Shown here piece after piece: positions 14,201 through 20,985 of a stretch of DNA of 20,985 bases (positions are counted from its first letter, which is position 1; each line of letters starts with the position of its first letter). Below the pieces are notes generated by a model. The model made no database searches. It saw nothing but the letters and a program-made list of their open reading frames with translations, and was not told where the DNA came from. The DNA is taken from the NCBI GenBank assembly GCA_900752545.1, contig CAADVS010000061.1:1-20985 (forward strand), given 5' to 3'. A program made the translations under genes and the position numbers. The stretch comes from an uncultured Collinsella sp. (GTDB lineage: Bacteria; Actinomycetota; Coriobacteriia; Coriobacteriales; Coriobacteriaceae).

Positions 14201-14674
14201 CTATCCGATCCTCATGAGGCAGCTGCCAAACTCCACGAGGTCGCCGTCGGCCACGCAGATCTCGAGCACCTCGCCGTCTGCCTCTGCCGTTACCTCGTTG
14301 AGAACCTTCATGGCCTCGATGATGCAGAGCGTCTCGCCGGCCTTGACCTTAGAGCCCACGTGCACAAACGGCTCGTCGCCCGGCGCCGGGGCAGCATAGA
14401 AAACGCCGACCATGGGAGCGGTCACCTCGGTGCCCTTGGGCTCTGGTGCGGCGGCAGGTGTCTGCGCGGCGGGCTCCGGTGCGGCAGGCGCGACTGTGGG
14501 AGCTGCAACTGGAGCGGCCATAGCGCTCGGCATGGGCATGGGCACGGCAACCGGCTGTGCGGCGCTCGCGCGCTCGAGTTCGACCGCGGTGCCATCGGGC
14601 TCCTCAACGCGCACGCGCGTGAGGCCGCGGTCCTCCATCACATCGGCTATCTCGGCAAGTCTTTTGGAATCCAT
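14201..14674 (-). CDS. accB: Biotin carboxyl carrier protein of acetyl-CoA carboxylase
   Basis: A 157-residue carrier that shuttles carboxybiotin between AccC and the carboxyltransferase. Residues 1-35 form a helical N-terminal part, 40-80 a flexible Ala/Pro-rich linker and 83-157 the biotinyl domain. The biotinylated lysine is K123 in EAMKV. Its modification requires biotin-protein ligase, encoded by the divergent gene at 20055. ATG at 14674 is preceded by GAGGAG at 7 nt and starts 3 nt after the fabF stop. Confidence 0.98.
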   Translation of the reverse strand: MDSKRLAEIADVMEDRGLTRVRVEEPDGTAVELERASAAQPVAVPMPMPSAMAAPVAAPTVAPAAPEPAAQTPAAAPEPKGTEVTAPMVGVFYAAPAPGDEPFVHVGSKVKAGETLCIIEAMKVLNEVTAEADGEVLEICVADGDLVEFGSCLMRIG

Positions 14675-14677
14675 GCT

Positions 14678-15925
14678 CTAGCTCCTCGTATATCTACGCA
14701 GCGCGATGGCGGCGTTGTGCCCGCCAAAGCCTAGGTTGGTCGAAAGCGCCCAGGTAAGGTCGGCGCGAACTGCGCGATTGGGCGTGTAGTCAAGATCGCA
14801 GGCGGGATCGGGCGTGCGGTAGTTAATGGTCGGCGGCACCACGCCCTGCTCGAGCGCCATGGCGCAGGCCATGACCTCGATGGCGCCCGTGGCACCGATC
14901 ATGTGGCCGGTCATCGACTTAGTCGACGAGACGTGCGCGGCGCGCGCCGCGTCCTCGCCGAGCGCACGCTTAATGCCCGCCGTCTCGGACGAATCGTTGA
15001 GCTTGGTCGATGTGCCGTGGGCATTGATGTAGAGGCCCTCGGATGGCTTGACGTCGCCCTCGGCAACCGCCAGCGATATCGCGCGGGCAATGCCAGCAGC
15101 CTCGGGATCGGGGCTCGTGATGTGATAGGCATCATCGGTGTTGCCGTATCCCACGACCTCGGCATAAATGTGCGCACCGCGCGCCTGCGCATGCTCCATG
15201 CTCTCGAGTACCAGCACGCAGGCGCCCTCGCCCATCACAAAGCCGTCGCGGTCTGCATCGAACGGGCGGCAAGCCGTCGCGGGATCGGGGTTGGTGGTCA
15301 ATGCGCGGCAGGACGTAAAGCCTGCAACGGCATCGGGGATAATGGCCGCCTCGGCGCCACCCGCGAGGATCGCGTCGGCATAGCCGTGCTTGATAGCACG
15401 GAATGCCTCGCCCACCGCATGGGCAGACGTCGCGCAAGCGGTCACGACGGGCAGGGTCGGCCCCTTTGCCTTGTGACGGATCGCGATATTGCCCGATGCC
15501 ATGTTGGGGATCATCATCGCGATCATATAGGGCGATGCGCGGCGGGGCCCACGTTCGGCAATCGTATGGACGTTGTCGACGAGCGTCGTCATGCCGCCCA
15601 CGCCCGAGCCCACGTAGACGCCCAGGCGCTCGCGATCGATGGCGCCTTCGACATCAAAGCCTGCATCGTGCATGGCTTCGTCCGAAGCCGCCATCGCAAA
15701 CTGAACGCAGGGGTCGAGATGCTTGGCGTCACGCTTGCCAAAGTACTCGTTGCCGTCAAAGCCCTTGACCTCGGCTGCCACCTTGACGGCAAACGCATCG
15801 GTATCGAAGTGCGTGATCGGGCCGATGCCGCACGTGCCGGCGCACATGGCCGCCCAGGTGGCAAGCGCGGTGTTGCCGAGCGGCGACACGGCACCGATAC
15901 CGGTGATTGCAACTCTCTGTTCCAT
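14678..15925 (-). CDS. fabF: 3-oxoacyl-ACP synthase II FabF
   Basis: The elongating condensing enzyme: it joins malonyl-ACP to a growing acyl-ACP with loss of CO2. From ATG at 15925 the product is 415 residues, the normal KAS II length. C164 in TACATSAHAVG is the active-site nucleophile; His residues in NAHGTSTKLND and KSMTGHMIGATG complete the Cys-His-His triad. GAGGAG lies just upstream; the adjacent ATG at 15928 would add one Met. It starts 39 nt after fabG and is nearly joined to accB. Confidence 0.97.
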   Translation of the reverse strand: MEQRVAITGIGAVSPLGNTALATWAAMCAGTCGIGPITHFDTDAFAVKVAAEVKGFDGNEYFGKRDAKHLDPCVQFAMAASDEAMHDAGFDVEGAIDRERLGVYVGSGVGGMTTLVDNVHTIAERGPRRASPYMIAMMIPNMASGNIAIRHKAKGPTLPVVTACATSAHAVGEAFRAIKHGYADAILAGGAEAAIIPDAVAGFTSCRALTTNPDPATACRPFDADRDGFVMGEGACVLVLESMEHAQARGAHIYAEVVGYGNTDDAYHITSPDPEAAGIARAISLAVAEGDVKPSEGLYINAHGTSTKLNDSSETAGIKRALGEDAARAAHVSSTKSMTGHMIGATGAIEVMACAMALEQGVVPPTINYRTPDPACDLDYTPNRAVRADLTWALSTNLGFGGHNAAIALRRYTRS

Positions 15926-15964
15926 CATGGTCTCCTCATCCAAGCCGTTCTTCGGCCCTGGTTT

Positions 15965-16738
15965 CTACATCGCCATTCCGCCGTCGACGCGCACGACCTC
16001 ACCCGTAATGTAGGCAGCCGCATCGCTCGCCAGAAAGCGCACTACGCCGGCCACCTCCTCGGGGCGCGCCATACGCTTAAGGGGAATCTGTTCCTCGGTT
16101 ACCGTACGCACCTTCTCCGAGAGCTTTGCCGTCATATCCGTCTCGACAAACCCGGGGGCAACCGCGTTCACTCGTACGCCGCGGGGCGCAAGCTCGCGCG
16201 CCACCGTCTTGGTCAGGCCGATCACGCCCGCCTTGGAGGCAGCGTAGTTGGCTTGCCCGGCATTGCCCATCAGGCCCACGACCGAGCTCATGTTGACGAC
16301 GCAACCGCCGCGCTGGCGCATAAAGGTCTTGGTGAGCGCGCGCATCATGTTGAATGTTCCCTTGAGATTGACGTCGAGCACGCGGTCGAAGGCGTCATCG
16401 CCCATGCGCATGAGCAGGCCATCGCGGGTGATGCCAGCGTTGTTGACGAGCGCCCAAATGGAGCCAAAGTCGTTGAGGACCGCTTCCACGCACGCGTTGA
16501 CGGCAGCGGGGTCGGCCACGTCACATTGATATGAGCGCGCCGTGGCGCCAGCCGCCTCGCAGGCGTCGCACGTCTCGCGCGCCGCATCGACGCTGCCGGC
16601 ATAGACGACGGCGATATCGTAGCCATCCTCCGCCAGACCGATAGCGCAGGCGCGGCCGATACCCCGCGAGCCGCCCGTGACCAGTGCCACGCGACGTGAG
16701 TCGTTGCGCTCGAGCGCGCCATTGTTCAAGTTGCCCAT
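15965..16738 (-). CDS. fabG: 3-oxoacyl-ACP reductase FabG
   Basis: A 257-residue short-chain dehydrogenase that reduces 3-oxoacyl-ACP with NADPH. It shows the nucleotide motif TGGSRGIG (21-28), NNAG (99-102), N124, S152 and the YxxxK pair Y165/K169, all of the catalytic tetrad, and PGFVETDMT after the active site. The first 14 residues (MGNLNNGALERNDS) are an extra tail compared with the about 244-residue family norm. ATG at 16738 follows AAAGGAATGAC. It starts 30 nt after fabD. Confidence 0.97.
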   Translation of the reverse strand: MGNLNNGALERNDSRRVALVTGGSRGIGRACAIGLAEDGYDIAVVYAGSVDAARETCDACEAAGATARSYQCDVADPAAVNACVEAVLNDFGSIWALVNNAGITRDGLLMRMGDDAFDRVLDVNLKGTFNMMRALTKTFMRQRGGCVVNMSSVVGLMGNAGQANYAASKAGVIGLTKTVARELAPRGVRVNAVAPGFVETDMTAKLSEKVRTVTEEQIPLKRMARPEEVAGVVRFLASDAAAYITGEVVRVDGGMAM

Positions 16739-16768
16739 GTCATTCCTTTCGGGTTACAGCCCTGTGGA

Positions 16769-17695
16769 CTATGCGAGCTCGTCGGCAATAGCTGCGACCT
16801 GCTCGGCCGTCTCGCACGAATACACACGAACGTCGCTCAGCGTACGCTTGACCAGGCCGGACAGCGTTTTGCCGGGGCCGACCTCAATAAATGTGTCGAT
16901 GCCTTGATCCTGCAGAGCATGCAGCGTATCGACCCAGCGTACGGCATGGCTCACCTGATTGGCCAAGACATCCGATGCCGTCTGGGAGTCCGCCGGATAG
17001 GGCGCCGCTGTCATATTTGCCAAAACAGGAATGAGCAACGGGGACGGCGCGTGACCGGCCTCAATATATGCGGCAAGGCCACAGGTCGCCTCGGCCATAT
17101 AGGGGCTATGAAATGCACCCGACACCGCGACCTTCATGGCGCGGCCGCCAGCCTCTTTTACTAGGACGTCGAGGGTCTGCAGCGCATCGGGCGCTCCGGC
17201 CACAACCGTCTGCTGGGGACTGTTGTAGTTGACCGGCCAGCAGTCCTCGCCGGCCTGCGCAGCCAGGTTCTCGACTTGCGCAGCATCAAGTTTGATGACG
17301 GCGCGCATGCCGCCGGGGTGACGCTCGGCCGCCGTGGCCATCAATGCCGCGCGCACACACACGAGCTCAAAACCCGCTCGCGTATCGAATGCCCCCGCAA
17401 AAGTGAGTGCAGCGACCTCGCCCAGCGAGAATCCCGCACAGGCGGCAGGCACCACGCCGCGCTCGCGCAGGGCGACGGCGACAGCCAAGTCGTGCACGAA
17501 CACGCACGGTTGCGTGTTCTCGGTCTGCGAAAGCTCCTCCTTGGAGGCGCTCCGGCACTGCTCGCTCGTCCCCGGGCGCACCTCATCGGCAATGGCGAAC
17601 ACCTCGGCAGCCGCCGGCGATGCCTCGACCAGGTCGACGCCCATCGCGGGGTGTTGGGCACCCTGGCCGGCAAACAGAAACGCTACGCTACCCAT
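16769..17695 (-). CDS. fabD: Malonyl-CoA:ACP transacylase FabD
   Basis: FabD moves malonyl from CoA to ACP. The 308-residue product begins with the LFAGQGAQHPAMG signature, has the nucleophile S90 in GFSLGEV, the conserved R115, and H196 in GAFHSPYM. Length is normal. Its ATG lies 13 nt inside the end of fabK in another frame (AAGGGTG upstream), so translation is probably coupled. Confidence 0.97.
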   Translation of the reverse strand: MGSVAFLFAGQGAQHPAMGVDLVEASPAAAEVFAIADEVRPGTSEQCRSASKEELSQTENTQPCVFVHDLAVAVALRERGVVPAACAGFSLGEVAALTFAGAFDTRAGFELVCVRAALMATAAERHPGGMRAVIKLDAAQVENLAAQAGEDCWPVNYNSPQQTVVAGAPDALQTLDVLVKEAGGRAMKVAVSGAFHSPYMAEATCGLAAYIEAGHAPSPLLIPVLANMTAAPYPADSQTASDVLANQVSHAVRWVDTLHALQDQGIDTFIEVGPGKTLSGLVKRTLSDVRVYSCETAEQVAAIADELA

Positions 17696-18627
17696 GCGGA
17701 CGCACCCTTCAGGACGCGCTCGGCGCCATCGACCAGATCGTCAACGATTTCGCGTGCGCTCTGACGCTCGTTGACCATGCCGGCAATCTGTCCACACAAA
17801 AACGAACCCTCTTCGTAGTTGCCGTCCTTGGCGGCCTTACGCAGTGCACCGGTTCCCAAAGCACCGAGCTCCTCGGCACTCGCACCGGAACCCTCGCTCT
17901 TGGCATAGGCGTTGGTGAAGGGGCTCTTGAGGGCGCGCACCGGATGTCCCGTCGAGCGACCGGTCGCACGCGTCGAAGTGTCGTTGGCCTTCAGGACCAT
18001 CTCTTTATACTGCTCCGAGACGGTGCACTCGTCTGCGACCAGAAAGCGCGTACCCACTTGCACGCCTTCGGCGCCCAGCATAAAGGCGGCCGCCACGCCG
18101 CGGCCGTCGGCAATACCGCCGGCGGCCACAACGGGAATGTCAACCGCATCGACGACCTGCGGCACCAGTGCCATCGTCGAGGTCTCGCCAATATGGCCGC
18201 CCGATTCGGTACCCTCGGCAACAACCGCCGTGGCTCCACGACGTGCCACGAGGCGCGCCAGCGCCACCGAGGCAACGACCGGGATGACCTTGATGCCCGC
18301 CTCGTTCCACGCCTTCATGTACTTGGCGGGATTGCCGGCGCCCGTCACGACGACCGGCACTCGCTCGTCAATCACGACCTGCGCGACCTCGTCGGCAAAC
18401 GGGCTCATGAGCATGACGTTAACGCCAAAGGGCTTATCCGTCTTGGTGCGCAGCTCATGAATCTGGTCGCGAAGCCAGTCGGCGTCGGCATTCATTGCCG
18501 CGATGATGCCTAGGCCGCCCGCCTCGGATACGGCCGATGCCAGTGAGGCGTCGGCAATCCAGGCCATGCCACCCTGGAACACGGGCTTTTCGATGCCGAG
18601 CAGATCGCAGAGAGGAGTCTTGAGCAT
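17683..18627 (-). CDS. fabK: FMN-dependent enoyl-ACP reductase FabK
   Basis: A 314-residue TIM-barrel flavoprotein of the nitronate monooxygenase-like family that performs the last reduction of each elongation cycle. Family marks are PVFQGGMAWIADASLASAVS, VVVTGAGNP, VAEGTESGGHIGE and IPVVAAGGIADGRG with the FMN phosphate site. It replaces FabI, which is not present here; FabK enzymes are known to be insensitive to triclosan. I prefer FabK over a generic nitronate monooxygenase because it lies between acpP and fabD exactly as in streptococci. ATG at 18627 follows GGAG and is 2 nt past the acpP stop. Confidence 0.94.
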   Translation of the reverse strand: MLKTPLCDLLGIEKPVFQGGMAWIADASLASAVSEAGGLGIIAAMNADADWLRDQIHELRTKTDKPFGVNVMLMSPFADEVAQVVIDERVPVVVTGAGNPAKYMKAWNEAGIKVIPVVASVALARLVARRGATAVVAEGTESGGHIGETSTMALVPQVVDAVDIPVVAAGGIADGRGVAAAFMLGAEGVQVGTRFLVADECTVSEQYKEMVLKANDTSTRATGRSTGHPVRALKSPFTNAYAKSEGSGASAEELGALGTGALRKAAKDGNYEEGSFLCGQIAGMVNERQSAREIVDDLVDGAERVLKGASAWVA

Positions 18628-18629
18628 CT

Positions 18630-18866
18630 CTACTTCTCCAATGCCGCCTCGACCGTATCGGCGAACTCGCCGACCGTCTTGGGGTTCTCCTCGGTATCAA
18701 GCTGGATGCCAAACTCGTCCTCAACGGCGACGAGAATCTCGACGGTACCCAGGCTGTCGAGGCCAATCTCCTCGAGCGTGGACTCGGGCTTCATCTCAAC
18801 GTCGTCAAGGCCAGCGGTCTCGCGGATAACGTCGCAAACGCGCTCGAAGGTCTTCTGATCTGCCAT
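18630..18866 (-). CDS. acpP: Acyl carrier protein
   Basis: A 78-residue acidic four-helix protein that carries growing acyl chains on a phosphopantetheine arm. The attachment site is S38 in the IGLDSLGTVEI motif. ATG at 18866 (MADQKTFERV) is preceded by AAGGAGAACTACC; an in-frame ATG at 18905 adds a basic stretch without homology and is rejected. It starts 52 nt after fabH. Confidence 0.97.
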   Translation of the reverse strand: MADQKTFERVCDVIRETAGLDDVEMKPESTLEEIGLDSLGTVEILVAVEDEFGIQLDTEENPKTVGEFADTVEAALEK

Positions 18867-18918
18867 GGTAGTTCTCCTTTGTTTGTGCCCTAGGGGCGCT
18901 TTCATTTCCTATGTGCGA

Positions 18919-19878
18919 CTACTTCCAACGAAGCAGATAGCCACCTATATCCAGACCGGCGCCAAATCCAACCAAGGCGATGGTGTCGCCTGTGTGAAGT
19001 GCACCGGCGTTTGCCAGCCGGTCGAGGGCAAGCGGAATGCATGCGCTCGAAATGTTGCCGGTCTCGCGCAACGTGCGAACCACGCGCTCGTCCGGCACGC
19101 CCAGGCGCTTGACCGCCTGGCTCAGGATTCGTTCGTTAGCCTGATGGAATACAAAATGATCGATGTCTTCGACCGAAATGCCCGCATCGATCGCAAGCTT
19201 ATGGACCGTGTCGCAGATGGCGTTGACGCCGAACTTGAACACGCGGCGGCCATTCATGGACAGCACACTCGCGCTATCTGCGGAGGCCTTAAACGGCGAC
19301 GTACCGACCAGACCGGGAACGCGCAACGTCACGACGTCGGGCGCCGTCGAAAGCTCAACGGCAAGGGGGTTGTCTCCCCCAGCCTCTATCACAGCGGCGC
19401 CTGCCCCATCGCCAAAGAGCACGCAGGTGGCGCGGTCTGTCCAGTCAAGCGCGCGCGTCATCTGCTCGGCCGCAACGACAAGCGCATGCTCGGCTCGTCC
19501 TCGGGCGATATAGCCCTCGGCGACATCGAGCGCAAATACGAAGCCGGCGCAGGCCGCCGAGACATCGAAGGCAGGACACGTCGCGCCCAGACGCTCGGCT
19601 ACGGCACACGCCTCGGCGGGAACAAGATGGTCACCCGTTGTCGTCGAGCAGACGATTAGATCCAGCTGGCTCGCGTCGATTCCGGACACCTGGAGTGCCC
19701 GCTCGCTCGCCGCTACGGCAAGGTCGTCGAGTGACTCGGTGGTGCAGACGCGGCGGCTCTTGATGCCTGTGCGGGTAAAAATCCACTCATCCGAGGTATC
19801 GAGGAACTCAGACAGCTCGTCATTGGAAACACTGCGCTTAGGAAGCGCCGAGCCTGTTCCCAGAATCGTGAAACCCAT
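18919..19878 (-). CDS. fabH: 3-oxoacyl-ACP synthase III FabH
   Basis: FabH starts chains by condensing acetyl-CoA or a branched/short acyl-CoA with malonyl-ACP. The product is 319 residues from ATG at 19878 (MGFTILGTGSALP), preceded by a full AAAGGAGG. The catalytic triad is visible: C110 in SAACAGF, H245 in FHQANERIL and N275 in GNISSACIP. The upstream in-frame ATG at 19944 would place the palindromes inside the protein and lacks homology. It is the first gene of the fatty-acid operon; two matching palindromes lie just upstream. Confidence 0.97.
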   Translation of the reverse strand: MGFTILGTGSALPKRSVSNDELSEFLDTSDEWIFTRTGIKSRRVCTTESLDDLAVAASERALQVSGIDASQLDLIVCSTTTGDHLVPAEACAVAERLGATCPAFDVSAACAGFVFALDVAEGYIARGRAEHALVVAAEQMTRALDWTDRATCVLFGDGAGAAVIEAGGDNPLAVELSTAPDVVTLRVPGLVGTSPFKASADSASVLSMNGRRVFKFGVNAICDTVHKLAIDAGISVEDIDHFVFHQANERILSQAVKRLGVPDERVVRTLRETGNISSACIPLALDRLANAGALHTGDTIALVGFGAGLDIGGYLLRWK

Positions 19879-19896
19879 CACTAACCTCCTTTGAGT

Positions 19897-19912
19897 TGTT
19901 GACGTGTTTACA
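19897..19912. promoter_or_regulatory. Putative operator 1, fabH-proximal palindrome
   Basis: TGTTGACGTGTTTACA is an imperfect dyad (TGTTGAC, GT, GTTTACA) ending about 19 nt before the fabH start. It matches operator 2 at 15 of 16 bases in the same orientation, 48 bp away. The regulator is unknown. Confidence 0.55.
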
Positions 19913-19944
19913 TCGACCAAGAGAGGATAACGCATTTCAGTCAT

Positions 19945-19960
19945 TGTTGACGTGTTAACA
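19945..19960. promoter_or_regulatory. Putative operator 2, shared by fabH and biotin ligase promoters
   Basis: TGTTGACGTGTTAACA is a near-perfect dyad of 7-bp arms around GT (one mismatch). It contains the -35 box of the rightward ligase promoter and should overlap the leftward fabH promoter region. Confidence 0.6.
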
Positions 19961-19975
19961 TTAAATTGTTCAAAT
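19947..19975 (+). promoter_or_regulatory. Candidate promoter of biotin-protein ligase gene
   Basis: TTGACG (19947-19952), a 17-nt spacer and TCAAAT (19970-19975) fit a sigma-70 promoter. The -35 lies within operator 2, so binding there would block this promoter. Confidence 0.45.
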
Positions 19976-20054
19976 GCGACAAAGGCTTCACATTGTATCT
20001 ATCTCTCGACACCATTGCGCGATTGCCTTATTACCTTAGGAGGTACCAGCTGTC

Positions 20055-20831
20055 ATGGATTTACGTTTAACAGTGGTCGACGTAACCGGATCGACCAACG
20101 ATGACCTGCTCGAAGCAGGAAAACAGGGAGCGCCGCACGGCACAGGACTTGCCGCCCGGGCTCAGACAGCAGGACGCGGTCGGCGCGGGCACAAGTGGGA
20201 CTCAACCGTCGGCAACTTATTGCTTTCGATTGTCCTGCGCCCATGCGTTAATCCTGCAAAGTTCTCTGGTCTTGCCGCCGTCAGCGGCCTAGCGGTGCTC
20301 GAAGCACTCGAAAAGCAGGGTCTTGCAAACCAGATTCGCCTTAAATGGCCCAACGACCTTGTCGCGCGAGGACGCAAGCTCGGCGGCATTCTGGTCGAGG
20401 CCGCACGCGATAACGAAGGCAGCCCCTTTGCGGTCTGTGGCATCGGCGTCAACGTGAACTATGTGCCCGCGGAGGTTCCCGATGGCGGCCTGCCCGCAAT
20501 CGGTCTCTCGGATCTCAACGAGAACGTTCCCGCCGGCGATGTGCTACTCAAACAGGTCTATCACGCAGTCGTGAACGCTGTAGATGCGTGGGCAGAACGC
20601 CTCAACGCCATGGAAGAAGACGCCGGACCGCTCGCGCCCGTCCACGATGATTATCTAGCTCACCTCAATTGGATAGGGGAAACCGTTATCGCCCGTTCCC
20701 CTGTCGGTGACGAGCTGGCACGCGGCATCTTTCAAACGGTCGATGACTTTGGTCGCGCGTGCATCGAAACGGAAGACGACTTGCGATCCTTCCATTTTGA
20801 GGAGGCATCGCTGCGTCCCTTGAGCGAATAG
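20055..20831 (+). CDS. birA: Biotin--[acetyl-CoA-carboxylase] ligase, catalytic-only
   Basis: The enzyme activates biotin with ATP and attaches it to the AccB lysine. The 258-residue product shows the family's STND start (13-16), the biotinyl-AMP loop GRGRRG (40-45) and KW, the IRLKWPNDL segment, GRKLGGILVE and GIGVNVNY, followed by a small SH3-like C-terminal domain. There is no N-terminal winged helix, so unlike E. coli BirA it should not repress genes itself. ATG at 20055 follows AGGAGGT at 10 nt. It is transcribed away from the fatty-acid operon whose AccB is its substrate. Confidence 0.95.
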   Translation: MDLRLTVVDVTGSTNDDLLEAGKQGAPHGTGLAARAQTAGRGRRGHKWDSTVGNLLLSIVLRPCVNPAKFSGLAAVSGLAVLEALEKQGLANQIRLKWPNDLVARGRKLGGILVEAARDNEGSPFAVCGIGVNVNYVPAEVPDGGLPAIGLSDLNENVPAGDVLLKQVYHAVVNAVDAWAERLNAMEEDAGPLAPVHDDYLAHLNWIGETVIARSPVGDELARGIFQTVDDFGRACIETEDDLRSFHFEEASLRPLSE

Positions 20832-20892
20832 GGCGCCGCAACCACCTACTCGGCAGCATTACCCGGCAGTCCAAACCATCATTCAAAATCAG

Positions 20893-20922
20893 AACCACCC
20901 TTAAAAAGGGTGGTTTGCTCTT
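20893..20922 (+). terminator. Terminator after biotin ligase gene
   Basis: AACCACCCTT (20893-20902) and AAGGGTGGTT (20906-20915) form a perfect 10-bp stem with a 3-nt loop, followed by a short T-containing tail (TGCTCTT). It lies about 60 nt after the stop codon. The weak T-run makes it moderate. Confidence 0.75.
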
Positions 20923-20941
20923 AGGGTATAACCCACGGGCC

Positions 20942-20980
20942 CCGGGCTCGCGTCTAAAGGCGCGGGCCCGGACTTCGTCC
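20942..20980. repeat. GC-rich tandem hairpins at window end
   Basis: CCGGGCTCGCG (20942-20952) pairs with CGCGGGCCCGG (20961-20971) with a single G-U, around an 8-nt loop; GGAC/GTCC at 20970-20980 forms a second small stem. The function is unknown, and the structure may continue beyond the window. Confidence 0.6.
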
Positions 20981-20985
20981 AGGCC

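Noticed and set aside
14903..16534. 543-residue plus-strand open frame across fabF and fabG
   Set aside because: Antisense shadow of high-GC coding sequence; the overlapping minus-strand genes have full catalytic motifs and proper starts.
17683..18627. Annotating fabK as a generic nitronate monooxygenase
   Set aside because: Its place between acpP and fabD in a complete fatty-acid operon lacking FabI makes enoyl-ACP reductase much more likely.
19897..19960. Calling the palindromes BirA operators
   Set aside because: The half-sites are 2 bp apart, not about 15, and the encoded ligase has no DNA-binding domain.

Overview
The window looks like a chromosomal segment of a high-GC gut actinobacterium of the class Coriobacteriia, most likely Collinsella or a close relative. 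That placement rests on remembered similarity of the ribosomal and fatty-acid proteins and on codon use; no database search was possible. Almost every gene is on the minus strand; the exceptions are a decayed transposase at the left edge and a biotin ligase at the right edge.

Region by region (plus coordinates): 1-450 is a window-truncated, internally deleted and frameshifted IS3-family transposase. 451-1166 has no convincing gene but holds several small inverted repeats. 1167-7018 is the S10-type ribosomal protein operon, read right to left as L3, L4, L23, L2, S19, L22, S3, L16, L29, S17, L14, L24. It closes with a strong terminator straight after L24. S10 is not upstream of L3, and L5 and the rest of the spc genes do not follow L24, so the usual long S10-spc block is open at both ends here. 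7019-7477 is a long non-coding leader with a candidate promoter, a hairpin that would hide the ribosome-binding site of L3, and a perfect 49-bp inverted repeat. 7478-9298 is a two-gene unit: a histidine phosphatase and a cation diffusion facilitator.

9449-19878 is a single long fatty-acid synthesis operon, read right to left as fabH, acpP, fabK, fabD, fabG, fabF, accB, fabZ, accC, a fused accD-accA, and finally a lone PTS EIIC permease gene. The gene order matches the well-known streptococcal/lactic-acid-bacterial fab cluster, but fabT and fabM are absent and the two carboxyltransferase subunits are one polypeptide. Together these genes make malonyl-CoA (AccB, AccC, AccDA), load it on ACP (FabD), start chains (FabH) and elongate them (FabF, FabG, FabZ, FabK).

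A monofunctional biotin-protein ligase gene, needed to biotinylate AccB, is transcribed divergently from fabH. The 176-bp divergent spacer carries two near-identical palindromes, one of which contains the apparent -35 box of the ligase promoter. This is the best candidate for an undescribed regulatory link between biotinylation and lipid synthesis. The other prominent unexplained structures are the 49-bp perfect inverted repeat upstream of the ribosomal operon and a 26-nt motif shared by the leaders of L3 and L2.
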